Source of the DNA: Pseudogulbenkiania sp. MAI-1
Lineage (GTDB): Bacteria; Pseudomonadota; Gammaproteobacteria; Burkholderiales; Chromobacteriaceae
Length of the DNA: 64,000 nt
NCBI RefSeq assembly: GCF_000527175.1
Contig: NZ_AZUR01000001.1
Coordinates: 2,208,501-2,272,500 of the forward strand
Reading direction: 5' to 3'
Position numbers and translations under genes: made by a program. Numbering within the stretch: position 1 is the stretch's first letter; each line of letters starts with the position of its first letter. Below, piece after piece: positions 1 through 8,479 of this stretch. A model generated the notes under the pieces. That model ran no database searches and was not told the DNA's origin. It worked only from the letters and a program-made list of their open reading frames with translations.

Positions 1-173
1 GCCTTCGGCACCTGGCACTGGCGGTCGCCGACCTGGAGCAAGCCCGCCACACCCTGTCAGCCGAAGGGATTGCGCTGGAAGCCATTCGCATCGACGAAGT
101 GACCGGGCAACGCTTCTGCTTCTTCGCCGACCCCGACGGCCTGCCCATCGAATTGTACGAATGTCGGCGCTGA
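1..173 (+). CDS. VOC-family (glyoxalase-like) protein, C-terminal part
   Basis: This is the 3' end of a gene that begins before the window. It reads in frame from base 3 and gives about 56 residues, starting LRHLALAVADLEQAR and ending FFADPDGLPIELYECRR. The pattern HLAxxVxDL followed by FxxDPDGxxIEL is typical of the second half of a vicinal-oxygen-chelate fold. The histidine and the final glutamate of IELYE would be metal ligands. Family members include glyoxalase I, dioxygenases and resistance proteins, so the substrate cannot be told from this fragment. Confidence 0.75.
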   Translation, partial: LRHLALAVADLEQARHTLSAEGIALEAIRIDEVTGQRFCFFADPDGLPIELYECRR

Positions 174-343
174 GCCGGTGTGACACCTCGGCATAGCGCA
201 CCATTCAACGATCAACGGCACATGACAAATTGCTGGAACGGGAAGCGAACCATTCCGTTCCGAAGGGTTTCCAATCAGGAAACGGCTATCAGGTCGCCAG
301 AAGGCGGGCCGACATCCAGCTGCAGATAATGGATAATTGACTG

Positions 344-2221
344 ATGAAACGCTTCCATACCTTTCTTGCCACGATGGCCCTGACCGCCACCGTACCCGCT
401 CTCGCCTCCGTCGAGGACGAGCTGATCGCTGCGCGCGAGGCCTTCCGCACCAACAACGTGGCCGAGCTGGCGCGCTATGCCTCCAGTACCTCCAGCCATC
501 CGTTGGCGAGCTATCCCGCCTACTGGCTGACCTGGAAAGCGCTGGAAAAAGACGACGACGCCCAGGTCATCACCTTCCTCAACACAGTGAAGGAAGGCGT
601 GATGCCCGAGCGCATCCGCAACGAATGGCTGAAACACCTGGGCAAGCGCGAGGAGTGGGCACGTTTCGCGCAGGAGTGGAAAAACCTTCCGCTGGAAGGC
701 GCAGACGAAGAAACGCGCTGCTACGCCGACGCGCTCCGGCTGCGCCAGGGCAACCGCGACATCGACCTGTCCGCCTTCCTGCAAGGCCGCGATGCGCCCC
801 CCGGCTGCGAGACCTTGCTCGAAACCGCCCTCGCCAAAGGGATAATCGGCCCTGACTGGGTGTGGCGCCGCGTGCGCCTGCTGCTGGCCGGCAACTACCT
901 TACCGCCGCACGCAAACTGGCCACCGCCGTCGGACAGACACTGGATGCCGGCATGCTGGCCAAGCCGGCCACGGCCGATGCATCGACCCCGGGCGGACAG
1001 GAGGTGCTGGTCTACGACATCGTGCGCAACAAGGGCCGAGCCAATCTGGATGCCGCCGCCGACGCTCTGCGCGCCATCGAGTCGTCACTCGGCAAGGAGC
1101 GCGCCGGTTTTGCCTGGGGGCAACTAGCGTTACTGGCCGCCAAACGCCAGCAGATGGCCCAGGCGCTGTCCTGGTTCGCCCAGGCCGACGACGATCAGCT
1201 GACCGATGAGCAATGGGAATGGTGGGCCCGTGCAACGCTGCGCACCGGACAGTGGAGCGTGCTGGAGCAGGTCACCCGCACCATGCCGGCAAGACTTGCC
1301 ATCAAACCGGCCTGGCAATACTGGCGAGCCCGGGCGCTGCAGGCGCTGGGGCGGGGCAGCGAAGCCACCTCCCTGCTGGTGCAGGCCAGCAACGGCCACC
1401 AGTACTACGCCATGCTGGCACGAGAAGAACTCGGCACCACGCTGAGCGCCCCGCCCTCGACCAAGGCCCCTGGAGAGCAGGACGTCAGCACCATCAACGC
1501 CTTGCCTGCGGTGCGCCGCTCCCTGGCGCTGTTCCACTTGGCCGAAGACTACCGCAAGCCAGAATTTCGCACCGACGCCCAGCGCGAATGGCGCTGGGCC
1601 ATGCGCAACCTCTCCGACGGCCAGCTGCTGGCCGCCGCCGAACTGGCGCGACGCCACAATTTCTACGACATGGCGATCTACAGCGCCGAGCGCACCCGTG
1701 ACGAGCACGACTTCTCGCTGCGCTACCTGACCCCGTACCGCGACATCACGCGCCGCTACGCCAAGCAGCTGGAAATCGACGAAGCCTGGGTGTACGGCCT
1801 GATCCGCCAGGAAAGCCGCTTCATCACCGTGGCCCGCTCCGGCGTCGGCGCCTCTGGGCTGATGCAGCTGATGCCGGCCACCGCCAAATGGGTTGCAGGG
1901 AAAATGGGGCTCGCCAGCTTCGCCGTGGACGACATCGATACCAACATCCAGCTCGGCACGTGGTATCTGCGCTACGTGCGGGATTCGCTGTCGAACAACG
2001 CGGTGCTGGCGACCGCCGCCTATAATGCGGGGCCGAACCGGGCGCGCAGCTGGCAGGACAGCAAGCCGCTGGAAGGGGCCATTTACGCGGAAACCATTCC
2101 CTTCGACGAGACACGCGACTATGTTCAGAAGGTCATGGCCAACGCGGCGTACTACTCCAGCGGCTTCGAGCATACCGAGCGCTCGCTGAAGAACCGCCTG
2201 GGCACCATACCGGCACGCTGA
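344..2221 (+). CDS. slt: Soluble lytic murein transglycosylase (Slt70 type)
   Basis: This 625-aa periplasmic enzyme cleaves the MurNAc-GlcNAc bond of peptidoglycan and leaves a 1,6-anhydro end. A Sec signal peptide (about residues 1-21, ending PALA-S) is followed by a long helical region like the Slt70 superhelical U/L domains. A C-terminal SLT domain (about 475-600) carries YGLIRQESRF with the likely catalytic Glu490, then GLMQLMPATA and AAYNAGPNRA. The length matches Slt70 (about 620-645 aa). The ribosome binding site is weak, but the signal peptide fixes the start. The next gene begins 37 bases downstream. Confidence 0.93.
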   Translation: MKRFHTFLATMALTATVPALASVEDELIAAREAFRTNNVAELARYASSTSSHPLASYPAYWLTWKALEKDDDAQVITFLNTVKEGVMPERIRNEWLKHLGKREEWARFAQEWKNLPLEGADEETRCYADALRLRQGNRDIDLSAFLQGRDAPPGCETLLETALAKGIIGPDWVWRRVRLLLAGNYLTAARKLATAVGQTLDAGMLAKPATADASTPGGQEVLVYDIVRNKGRANLDAAADALRAIESSLGKERAGFAWGQLALLAAKRQQMAQALSWFAQADDDQLTDEQWEWWARATLRTGQWSVLEQVTRTMPARLAIKPAWQYWRARALQALGRGSEATSLLVQASNGHQYYAMLAREELGTTLSAPPSTKAPGEQDVSTINALPAVRRSLALFHLAEDYRKPEFRTDAQREWRWAMRNLSDGQLLAAAELARRHNFYDMAIYSAERTRDEHDFSLRYLTPYRDITRRYAKQLEIDEAWVYGLIRQESRFITVARSGVGASGLMQLMPATAKWVAGKMGLASFAVDDIDTNIQLGTWYLRYVRDSLSNNAVLATAAYNAGPNRARSWQDSKPLEGAIYAETIPFDETRDYVQKVMANAAYYSSGFEHTERSLKNRLGTIPAR

Positions 2222-2258
2222 TCACCCGGCAGTCTGGCCAGGCTTGCGGAGGACAAAA

Positions 2259-3206
2259 ATGAAATACCAACGAATCTGCGTCATCGGTGGCAGCGGCTTC
2301 ATCGGCGGCTATCTGGCCGAGAGGCTGGCCGAAGCCAACCTGGATATCACCTTCGCCACCCGGAACTACGAACAGCACAAGGAAAGACTGATCGTGCTGC
2401 CCAAGACCGAGCTGGTCGAGGTCGACGTGCACGATCAGGCCAGCCTCGACGCCCTGCTGCACGGCCACGACGCGGTGATCAGCATGGTCGGCATCCTGCA
2501 CGGCAGCCGGGCGGCGTTCGAGCGCGCCCACGTCGCGTTGCCGGAAAAGATCATCCAGGCCTGCCGCACCAACGGTATCCGCCGTCTGATCCACATCAGT
2601 GCGATCGGCGCCGATCCCAACGGCCCCAGCGACTACCAGCGGACCAAGGGCTTGGCCGAACAGCGCATCGAAGCCAGTGGGCTCGACTGGACCATCCTGC
2701 GCCCGTCGGTGGTATTCGGGCGCGGCGACAGCTTCCTGACGATGTTCGCCCGCCTCGCCCGCCTGCTGCCGGTGCTGCCCCTGGCCGGCGCCGATACCCG
2801 CTTCCAGCCGATCTGGGTCGACGATGTTGCCCGGGCCATGGTAGCTTGCCTCGCCAACGATGCCACCATCCACCGCAAGCTGGAACTGGCCGGCCCCACC
2901 ATCTATACCCTGCGCCAGTTGGTTCGCTATGTGGCCGGACTGGGCGGCCACAAACCGGTCGTTGTCGGCCTTCCCCAGGGGTTGGCCTTGCTGCAGGCCG
3001 GGTTGATGGAGCATATGCCGGGCCGGACGCTGCTGAGCCGCGACAACGTGCGCTCGCTGGCCGTCGACAACGTCGGCACCACCCCCTTCCCAAGCGAACT
3101 GCTCGGCTTCACGCCCACGGCGCTGGAAGCAATCGCGCCGCTCTACCTGGGCAAGGCCGAACCGAACGAGGTGCGCTCACACTTTCGCGCCGAAGCTGGA
3201 CGTTGA
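2259..3206 (+). CDS. NAD(P)-binding NDUFA9-like atypical SDR
   Basis: The 315-aa protein is an atypical short-chain dehydrogenase of the complex I NDUFA9 / NAD-dependent epimerase group. The N-terminal GGSGFIGGYLAERLAE (residues 9-24) is the Rossmann dinucleotide motif, and RLIHISAIGADP and RPSVVFGRGDSF are the family's later blocks. The tyrosine of SDYQRTKGLAE stands where SDR enzymes keep YxxxK. The ATG at 2259 was chosen because GGAGGA lies five bases before it. The role in bacteria is poorly defined; ubiquinone- or membrane-related functions have been suggested for relatives. It may be transcribed with cca downstream. Confidence 0.8.
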   Translation: MKYQRICVIGGSGFIGGYLAERLAEANLDITFATRNYEQHKERLIVLPKTELVEVDVHDQASLDALLHGHDAVISMVGILHGSRAAFERAHVALPEKIIQACRTNGIRRLIHISAIGADPNGPSDYQRTKGLAEQRIEASGLDWTILRPSVVFGRGDSFLTMFARLARLLPVLPLAGADTRFQPIWVDDVARAMVACLANDATIHRKLELAGPTIYTLRQLVRYVAGLGGHKPVVVGLPQGLALLQAGLMEHMPGRTLLSRDNVRSLAVDNVGTTPFPSELLGFTPTALEAIAPLYLGKAEPNEVRSHFRAEAGR

Positions 3207-3245
3207 CATGAGGATTGACCAAGGTTGACATGAAGATTTACCAAG
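3202..3245 (+). repeat. 22-bp tandem duplication over the cca start codon
   Basis: Bases 3202-3223 and 3224-3245 are adjacent copies of a 22-base unit (GTTGACATGARGATT...ACCAAG) differing at two positions. The second copy holds the real cca start ATG. The first copy contains its own ATG at 3208, whose frame closes at TGA 3226 after six codons (MRIDQG). The first copy also supplies the stop codon of the upstream gene. Confidence 0.85.
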
Positions 3246-4456
3246 TCGGCGGCGCCGTGCGCGACCGCCTGTTGGGTCTGCCGGTCACCGACCACGACTG
3301 GGTCGTGGTCGGCGCCACCCCCCAAGAAATGAAAGCGCGCGGTTTCCGCCCGGTCGGCAAGGATTTCCCGGTATTCCTGCACCCGGAAACGCATGAGGAA
3401 TACGCGCTGGCGCGCACCGAACGCAAGACGGGGCGAGGCTACCATGGCTTCGCCTTCCACGCCGACCCCGACGTCACGCTGGAAGAAGACCTGGCGCGCC
3501 GCGACCTGACCATCAACGCCATGGCCTGCGACGAGGCCGGGCAAATCATCGACCCCTACCACGGCCAGGACGATCTGAAACAGGGCGTGCTGCGCCACGT
3601 CAGCCCGGCGTTTGCCGAAGACCCGGTGCGCATCCTGCGGCTGGCGCGCTTCGCCGCCCGCTTCGGCTTCTCCATCGCCCCGGAAACGCTGGAGCTGATG
3701 TGCGGCATGGTTGCCAACGGCGAGGTCGATGCGCTGGTGGCCGAGCGCGTCTGGCAGGAAATGGCGCGCGGCCTGATGGAAAAGCAGCCTTCCCGCTTCT
3801 TTCTGGTGCTGCGCGAGTGCGGCGCTCTGGCGCGCATCCTGCCCGAGGTCGACGCCTTGTTCGGTGTGCCGCAACGCGCCGACTACCACCCCGAGATCGA
3901 CACCGGCGACCACGTCATGCGCGTCGTCGACTACGCCGCGGCGCACGACCAGCCGCTGCCGGTGCGCTTTGCCGCGCTGACCCACGACCTGGGCAAGGCG
4001 CTCACCCCGGCCGACGTGCTGCCGCGCCACATCGGCCACGAGGCGCGCGGCGAGCAGCCGCTGCTCGCGCTGTGCGAGCGGCTGCGCGTCCCCGCCGACT
4101 GCCGCGACCTGGCGCGCATCACCTGCCTCAACCACACCAAGGTGCACGTGGCCGGCGAAATGCGGCCGGACACCGTGCTGAAGATGTTCCGCGAAACCGA
4201 CGCCCTGCGCCGGCCGGAACGCTTCCACCAGATGCTCGCCGCCTGCCTGGCCGACGCCCGCGGCCGCTTGAATTTCGAACAGTGCGCCTACCCGCAGGTC
4301 GACTGGTTGGCGCGCATGCTGGACGCCGCGCTCTCGGTGGACGCCGGCGCCATCGCCCAGTCCTGCGCCGACAAGCGCCAGATTCCGCAAGCCGTCGACG
4401 CGGCGCGCATCGCCGCCATCGCCGCCTGCAAACTCACCCTGGAGCCCGCCGCATGA
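3230..4456 (+). CDS. cca: CCA-adding tRNA nucleotidyltransferase with HD domain
   Basis: This 408-aa enzyme adds or repairs the 3' CCA of tRNAs. The N-terminal class II nucleotidyltransferase head shows GGAVRD (residues 7-12) and the metal-binding DHDW with Asp21 and Asp23. RRDLTINAMA and the DP/RILR motif (EDPVRILRLARFAARF) follow. A C-terminal HD phosphohydrolase domain with THDLGK (His252, Asp253) makes it the E. coli-type multifunctional form. ATG 3230 gives the canonical MKIYQVGGAVRD start; it lies inside a tandem duplication that may affect initiation. The stop overlaps the next start (ATGA). Confidence 0.95.
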   Translation: MKIYQVGGAVRDRLLGLPVTDHDWVVVGATPQEMKARGFRPVGKDFPVFLHPETHEEYALARTERKTGRGYHGFAFHADPDVTLEEDLARRDLTINAMACDEAGQIIDPYHGQDDLKQGVLRHVSPAFAEDPVRILRLARFAARFGFSIAPETLELMCGMVANGEVDALVAERVWQEMARGLMEKQPSRFFLVLRECGALARILPEVDALFGVPQRADYHPEIDTGDHVMRVVDYAAAHDQPLPVRFAALTHDLGKALTPADVLPRHIGHEARGEQPLLALCERLRVPADCRDLARITCLNHTKVHVAGEMRPDTVLKMFRETDALRRPERFHQMLAACLADARGRLNFEQCAYPQVDWLARMLDAALSVDAGAIAQSCADKRQIPQAVDAARIAAIAACKLTLEPAA

Positions 4457-5568
4457 CCACCCTGCACTCCCTCAAAGCCACCCTGATGCGCGGCGGCACC
4501 AGCAAGGGCCTGTTCTTTCGCGCCGACCACCTGCCGGCGGACACGGAGGTGCGCGACCGTCTGCTGTTGCGCGCAATCGGCAGTCCCGACCCCTATGGCC
4601 AGCAGATCGACGGCCTGGGCTGCGGCATCTCCAGCACCAGCAAGATCGTCATCCTGTCGCCGTCGCAGCGGCCCGATTGCGACGTCGATTACCTGTTCGG
4701 CCACGTCGCCATCGGCGAACCTCTGATCGACTGGTCCGGCAACTGCGGCAATCTGAGCGCCGCCGTGCCACTGTTCGCCGTCTCGTCCGGGCTGGTGGCG
4801 CCCGACAAGGATGGTCCCTTTACCATCCACATCTGGCAGGCCAACATCGGCAAGCGCATCCGCGCCGACATCCTGATCGAACGCGGCCAGCCGGTCTGGC
4901 ATGGCGACTACCGCATCGACGGCGTGGCCTTCCCCGGCGCGCCGATCCGACTGCATTTCCTCGACCCGGCTGGCGGCTCCTCCGGCAGGCTGTTCCCCAC
5001 CGGCAACCCGCTGGGCACGCTGCACCTGCCCGATGGCCGCGCACTGGCCGCCACGCTGATTGACGCCGGCAATCCGACGGTCTTCGTGCGCGCCACCGAC
5101 CTCGGCCTCACCGGCTTCGAAACCGCTGCCGACCTGTCGGCCGAGCTGCGCCAGACGCTGGAATGGGCCCGTGCCGCCGGTGCCGTGGCGATGGGGCTGG
5201 CCCGCGACATCGCCAGCGCCACGCGCGAACGCCCCGCCACCCCCAAGATCAGCTTCCTCAGCCCGTCACTCACAGCGGGCTACGACCTGAACGGCCGCAT
5301 CCTGTCGATGGGGCGGCTGCATCACGCCTTCACCGGCACCGGCGCCATCGCGCTGGCCGCCGCCTGTGCGATCGAAGGCACGCTGGCGAGCGAAATCGCT
5401 GGCGGAGTGATCCGAGGACGGGCGCTGAACTACTCGCACGCCAGCGGCGGTCAATCGCTGGAAGCACGGGTCAGCCGGCACGGCACCGGCTGGCGCGTGG
5501 ACGAGGTGGTGATGACCCGCACCGCGCGCCCGCTGATGAGCGGCGAGGTGTGGGTGGCGCTGGACTAG
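4453..5568 (+). CDS. PrpF-family isomerase / tautomerase
   Basis: The 371-aa protein belongs to the PrpF family, which includes AcnD-associated 2-methylaconitate isomerase and 4-oxalomesaconate tautomerase. The N-terminal LMRGGTSKGLFF is the family signature, and CGISSTSKIVIL and GNCGNLSAAV carry the residues usual for diaminopimelate-epimerase-like folds. It starts inside the cca stop codon (ATGA), so it is translationally coupled to cca. No prpB, prpC, acnD or gallate genes are visible, so the substrate is undecided between methylaconitate, oxalomesaconate and something else. Confidence 0.8.
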   Translation: MTTLHSLKATLMRGGTSKGLFFRADHLPADTEVRDRLLLRAIGSPDPYGQQIDGLGCGISSTSKIVILSPSQRPDCDVDYLFGHVAIGEPLIDWSGNCGNLSAAVPLFAVSSGLVAPDKDGPFTIHIWQANIGKRIRADILIERGQPVWHGDYRIDGVAFPGAPIRLHFLDPAGGSSGRLFPTGNPLGTLHLPDGRALAATLIDAGNPTVFVRATDLGLTGFETAADLSAELRQTLEWARAAGAVAMGLARDIASATRERPATPKISFLSPSLTAGYDLNGRILSMGRLHHAFTGTGAIALAAACAIEGTLASEIAGGVIRGRALNYSHASGGQSLEARVSRHGTGWRVDEVVMTRTARPLMSGEVWVALD

Positions 5569-5622
5569 GCCACTTGCCCGGCGCGGCAACCGTGCCGAGC
5601 AGAAACAGGGCTCACCAGACTG

Positions 5623-6603
5623 TTATTCGGCCAGTGCCTGGGCGGCCTTTTTCGAGAAGATGGCATGCACCGTCTTGGTCGGATGGATGCCGTCCCAGAA
5701 CAGGAATACGCTCGGTTTACTGCAGGTGAACGGTGGGAGGTTGGGAGTGACGCAAGGCGCCGTGACATTACTCAAACCGAACGCCGACGGGTTGCCCGTC
5801 AATTCATTGACCGTCTGAAACACGTTCAGGCGGACGAACTGACTGTCGGCAAATGCTGTTTGCAAGTTCGACAGCAGGTCGGCCAGCCCCATGTTGTAGC
5901 TCAGCGATAGTGCACTCATGGCCTGCCTGGCTCCCGGGGAAATCTGGTCCAGGCGCAGCGTTGCCGGCGTCAGTCCGAGATCGGGGACGTCGGCGACCAG
6001 AAACTTCCGTGCACCTTTCGCATGCAGCAACTCGATGTTGTTGCCAAGCGCGCTCAATGCCGCGGTAATCACGCCGCTGGCATCGCCGCCCGACACCAGA
6101 GTGACAAAGGCATCACGCACATCGTTCGAGCCCACTTCCACCACGTATAACGCCCCAGCCGGCGCCGCGTTGCCGAAATCGGCCAGGAAACGACTCACCT
6201 GTGCCGACAGGCTCAAGGCCCCGGTGTTCCGGGCCCTGGCACCCCCGACCGCATAATTGCTCGACTGGTTGTTGGAAGCCCGGAAAGCCGGTCGGGTGTT
6301 ACCGGCCAGCGCGCGCGTTACAGCAAACTGCTCGACCCAAGTCGGCCCATCGCTGAAATGATGGCCACCGACGGCGTAGGGTGCCGAAGGGATGAGAAAA
6401 GGATCAGAGGGATCCAGCTTGTCATAGGGCGGCGTGTTCTGCTGCCCGGTCAGAGCGTACACATTGCCCGGGTCCGACAGGCTGGTGCCGAACACCACGA
6501 TCCGATCGAACGTCACCTGTTGTGCCGCACCCCAGCCAGGCGTCAACAATGCCAGCGCCAACAGTCCCATGGCGACCCATTTTCTGGCAGATTCCTTGTT
6601 CAT
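5623..6603 (-). CDS. Secreted SGNH/GDSL lipase-esterase
   Basis: The 326-aa protein has a signal peptide (MNKESARKWVAMGLLALALLTPGWGAAQ), then the GDSL-type block I as VVFGTSLSDPGN with the probable nucleophile Ser, block III GSNDV, and block V WDGIHPT with the Asp and His of the triad. This fits secreted lipases and acyltransferases of the PlaA / thermolabile hemolysin type. No autotransporter barrel is present. ATG 6603 is preferred over an upstream start because a GGAGG lies just before it and the signal peptide begins there. A possible Fur site lies about 100 bases upstream. It is convergent with the PrpF-family gene. Confidence 0.85.
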   Translation of the reverse strand: MNKESARKWVAMGLLALALLTPGWGAAQQVTFDRIVVFGTSLSDPGNVYALTGQQNTPPYDKLDPSDPFLIPSAPYAVGGHHFSDGPTWVEQFAVTRALAGNTRPAFRASNNQSSNYAVGGARARNTGALSLSAQVSRFLADFGNAAPAGALYVVEVGSNDVRDAFVTLVSGGDASGVITAALSALGNNIELLHAKGARKFLVADVPDLGLTPATLRLDQISPGARQAMSALSLSYNMGLADLLSNLQTAFADSQFVRLNVFQTVNELTGNPSAFGLSNVTAPCVTPNLPPFTCSKPSVFLFWDGIHPTKTVHAIFSKKAAQALAE

Positions 6604-7056
6604 TTTTGCCTCCAAGGTCTCTCGTCCGAACGACCTGATCGATGTCATCAGCGCCTTGGCAAACTGCGGGTCGTCCCGGCGAACTAGTTAAGAGAGAACC
6701 CCCTTGACAATCATTATCGGCATGGCCGGCAGCTGCGGCCACGCAGGAAAACCGGGGCTGGCGCCCAATTTTCCCTATCATTGAATCGATTACGATAGCG
6801 CCTGCTTACCGCTTCCGGCCTCGCCTGGCTTCTTGTAAAGCCCTGTTCTGACAACCATACTGGGATTGATCTCTGGTGGAAACCGACCGGCTGTAGCGGC
6901 AATGAACGGGCCCAAACCCAGCGCTGCCTGGAACCATGGATGCGTCCTACACTATCCACCTCCTGCATCACCCACCCCGCAGGTTCTTGCGCACCCGGCT
7001 GATTGAAACCCCAGGCAAGGGGCTGTTTTCATTTTGATCAGGGAAGGGCAAATATC
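6604..7056. other. 453-bp divergent intergenic region
   Basis: This non-coding stretch separates the GDSL esterase (minus) from a small secreted protein (plus). It contains a Fur-like 13-mer at 6706-6718. Toward the plus-strand gene, TTGAAA at 7003 lies 17 bases before a weak TTTTCA. Nothing else in it could be supported. Confidence 0.6.
6706..6718. promoter_or_regulatory. Putative Fur box
   Basis: GACAATCATTATC matches the Fur 6-1-6 core GATAAT-N-ATTATC at 12 of 13 positions. It lies about 100 bases upstream of the GDSL esterase start. A single short match in one promoter is weak evidence of iron control. Confidence 0.35.
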
Positions 7057-7368
7057 ATGAAACGCATTTCACTATACGGGGCCTTGGCCGCCGCGGGCAT
7101 AGTGGCCGGCAGCGCCGCCTTTGCAGCCGACCAGGTCAACGACATGTCGTTTACCGAACAAGGACAGACGGTTAATCAGGAGGTACAGACTTACCAGGCG
7201 ACAGGCCAATTCGGCCGGGTCGGCAGCCATGCCCTGAGCAAGGAAGGCGTGCCGGGCCTGATGGGTGCCAGCGCCGATGAGGATCTGGATCGCTATGTGT
7301 ACGAGTTGGGAATCGAGATGAGGATACGCAATGCGAAATACAGCCGTGACCCGACCGGGTTCCGGTAA
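7057..7368 (+). CDS. Small periplasmic protein, unknown function
   Basis: A 103-aa protein with a clear Sec signal peptide (MKRISLYGALAAAGIVAGSAAFA-ADQ). The mature part is about 80 residues, mostly hydrophilic, with no cysteine and no recognised domain. A purine-rich GGGAAGGG lies about nine bases before the ATG. It ends 16 bases from the stop of the convergent metalloprotease candidate. I do not recognise a family, and only secretion is supported. Confidence 0.65.
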   Translation: MKRISLYGALAAAGIVAGSAAFAADQVNDMSFTEQGQTVNQEVQTYQATGQFGRVGSHALSKEGVPGLMGASADEDLDRYVYELGIEMRIRNAKYSRDPTGFR

Positions 7369-7384
7369 CTTCCTCTGGCTGTCA

Positions 7385-8401
7385 TCACTTCTTCCATTCG
7401 GTGGCCGGACCATGCGGGCCTGCCTGGGCCCGCGGGACGGCTACCGCCACCGTTTCCGCCCGTGCCGCCTCCCCGGCAGCGACTTGAATTGGGGCGAGAT
7501 CGATACCCTCGACGCCCAAGAGCGCCAGAATGTCGAGAATGAATTTCTTATGTTCCGCCGGCGCGTTGCCATACCAGTGTTGCAAATACTGTTTCAGGCT
7601 ATCTCTCGCATCGGCTGGGTCAAGGTTCAGATAGTGCAGTGCCGCCCACTCTTCGGGGTTCTTTTCGAACAAGGGTAGTAGAAGGTTGGCGACAACCTCG
7701 TTCTTGTCGCGCAGATAGGGGTCATTTCTCAGCTTGTCCTCGTTCTCCCGCAGCCAGTCGGCAAGCGTGGTGCCCGAGGGAAGGTGGCGGTGCTCTTCGC
7801 GAGCGAACTGCTCGGCATAGTCGCTCAACGCAGGCGCATAACCTTTCCAGTTTGGATAGGGAGCTGAGTTTTCCCAGGTCACCGCCATGCTTTTCAAGGT
7901 GTAGAGCGAGGCCGTTTCGCACAGCGTTTCCTCGAACCACTGGTTGTATTTGGTGGTGTTTTCAACGCTGACGTTCGCTTCGTAGTTCGACATGATGTGG
8001 CACAGCTCATGGGCAAACTGGTAGACGAACTGCGACCAGCGCCGATCCTTGGCGCTGAGATGCACCAGATATTCCCCCTCCGGCCCCTTCCCGAACTCCG
8101 TCACCGGATTGCCTTCAACGTGCGTCACGACGATGGGAGCCGTCAACTTGGCGGGAAGACGGTCCAGCAACTCGTCTGCTGCCGAATAGAGTACGGTCTC
8201 GATTTCCTCCCTGTCCGCCCTGCCCCAGCCCTCGCCTTCAACCCGGATGGTGAGGCCCATCTTCTTGCTGGATAACGGCTTTCTCGCCTTGGCCTCGTCC
8301 GCGTGGGAAGCCGGCGCCAGCAACAAGGAGGAGAGAATCGAAGCGATAACGATAGACAAGCGCATGACTGACAGCCATTTCAACGAAAGGGGTATGTTCA
8401 T
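7385..8401 (-). CDS. Secreted HExxH-type putative zinc metallopeptidase
   Basis: The 338-aa protein has a hydrophobic leader (about residues 14-33, ending ASHA) and a zincin motif HELCH at 131-135. EETLCETAS follows at about 157-165, which could give the downstream glutamate ligand of a gluzincin. The second half is rich in charged helices. I do not recognise a named family. The start is uncertain: ATG 8401 and ATG 8365 are both possible, neither has a good ribosome binding site, and 8365 gives the more compact signal peptide (MRLSIVIAS...). Confidence 0.7.
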   Translation of the reverse strand: MNIPLSLKWLSVMRLSIVIASILSSLLLAPASHADEAKARKPLSSKKMGLTIRVEGEGWGRADREEIETVLYSAADELLDRLPAKLTAPIVVTHVEGNPVTEFGKGPEGEYLVHLSAKDRRWSQFVYQFAHELCHIMSNYEANVSVENTTKYNQWFEETLCETASLYTLKSMAVTWENSAPYPNWKGYAPALSDYAEQFAREEHRHLPSGTTLADWLRENEDKLRNDPYLRDKNEVVANLLLPLFEKNPEEWAALHYLNLDPADARDSLKQYLQHWYGNAPAEHKKFILDILALLGVEGIDLAPIQVAAGEAARAETVAVAVPRAQAGPHGPATEWKK

Positions 8402-8444
8402 TCACTGTCGTAGAGCCGTGCCGCTTCGTCAAGAAGGAACACCG

Positions 8445-8475
8445 GCGCCATGCCTCGCCGGGGAGAGGCTGGCGC
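8445..8475 (-). terminator. Hairpin after the mot operon
   Basis: GCGCCA-T-GCCTC pairs with GAGGC-TGGCGC, an 11-bp stem with one bulged base, just downstream of the SpoU methyltransferase gene on the minus strand. No T-run follows, so a terminator role is tentative. Confidence 0.35.
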
Positions 8476-8479
8476 GAAG

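Noticed and set aside
3700..4452. A plus-strand frame overlapping cca that continues into the PrpF gene
   Set aside because: The first half is arginine/proline-rich shadow of cca. The PrpF protein starts at 4453.
5580..5596. A hairpin between the convergent PrpF and esterase genes
   Set aside because: The stem is only 7 bp with one G-U pair and no T-run, so it was too weak to list as a terminator.
6700..6721. TTGACA in the GDSL region as a promoter of the small secreted protein
   Set aside because: No -10 element lies at a suitable distance and the gene starts more than 300 bases away.
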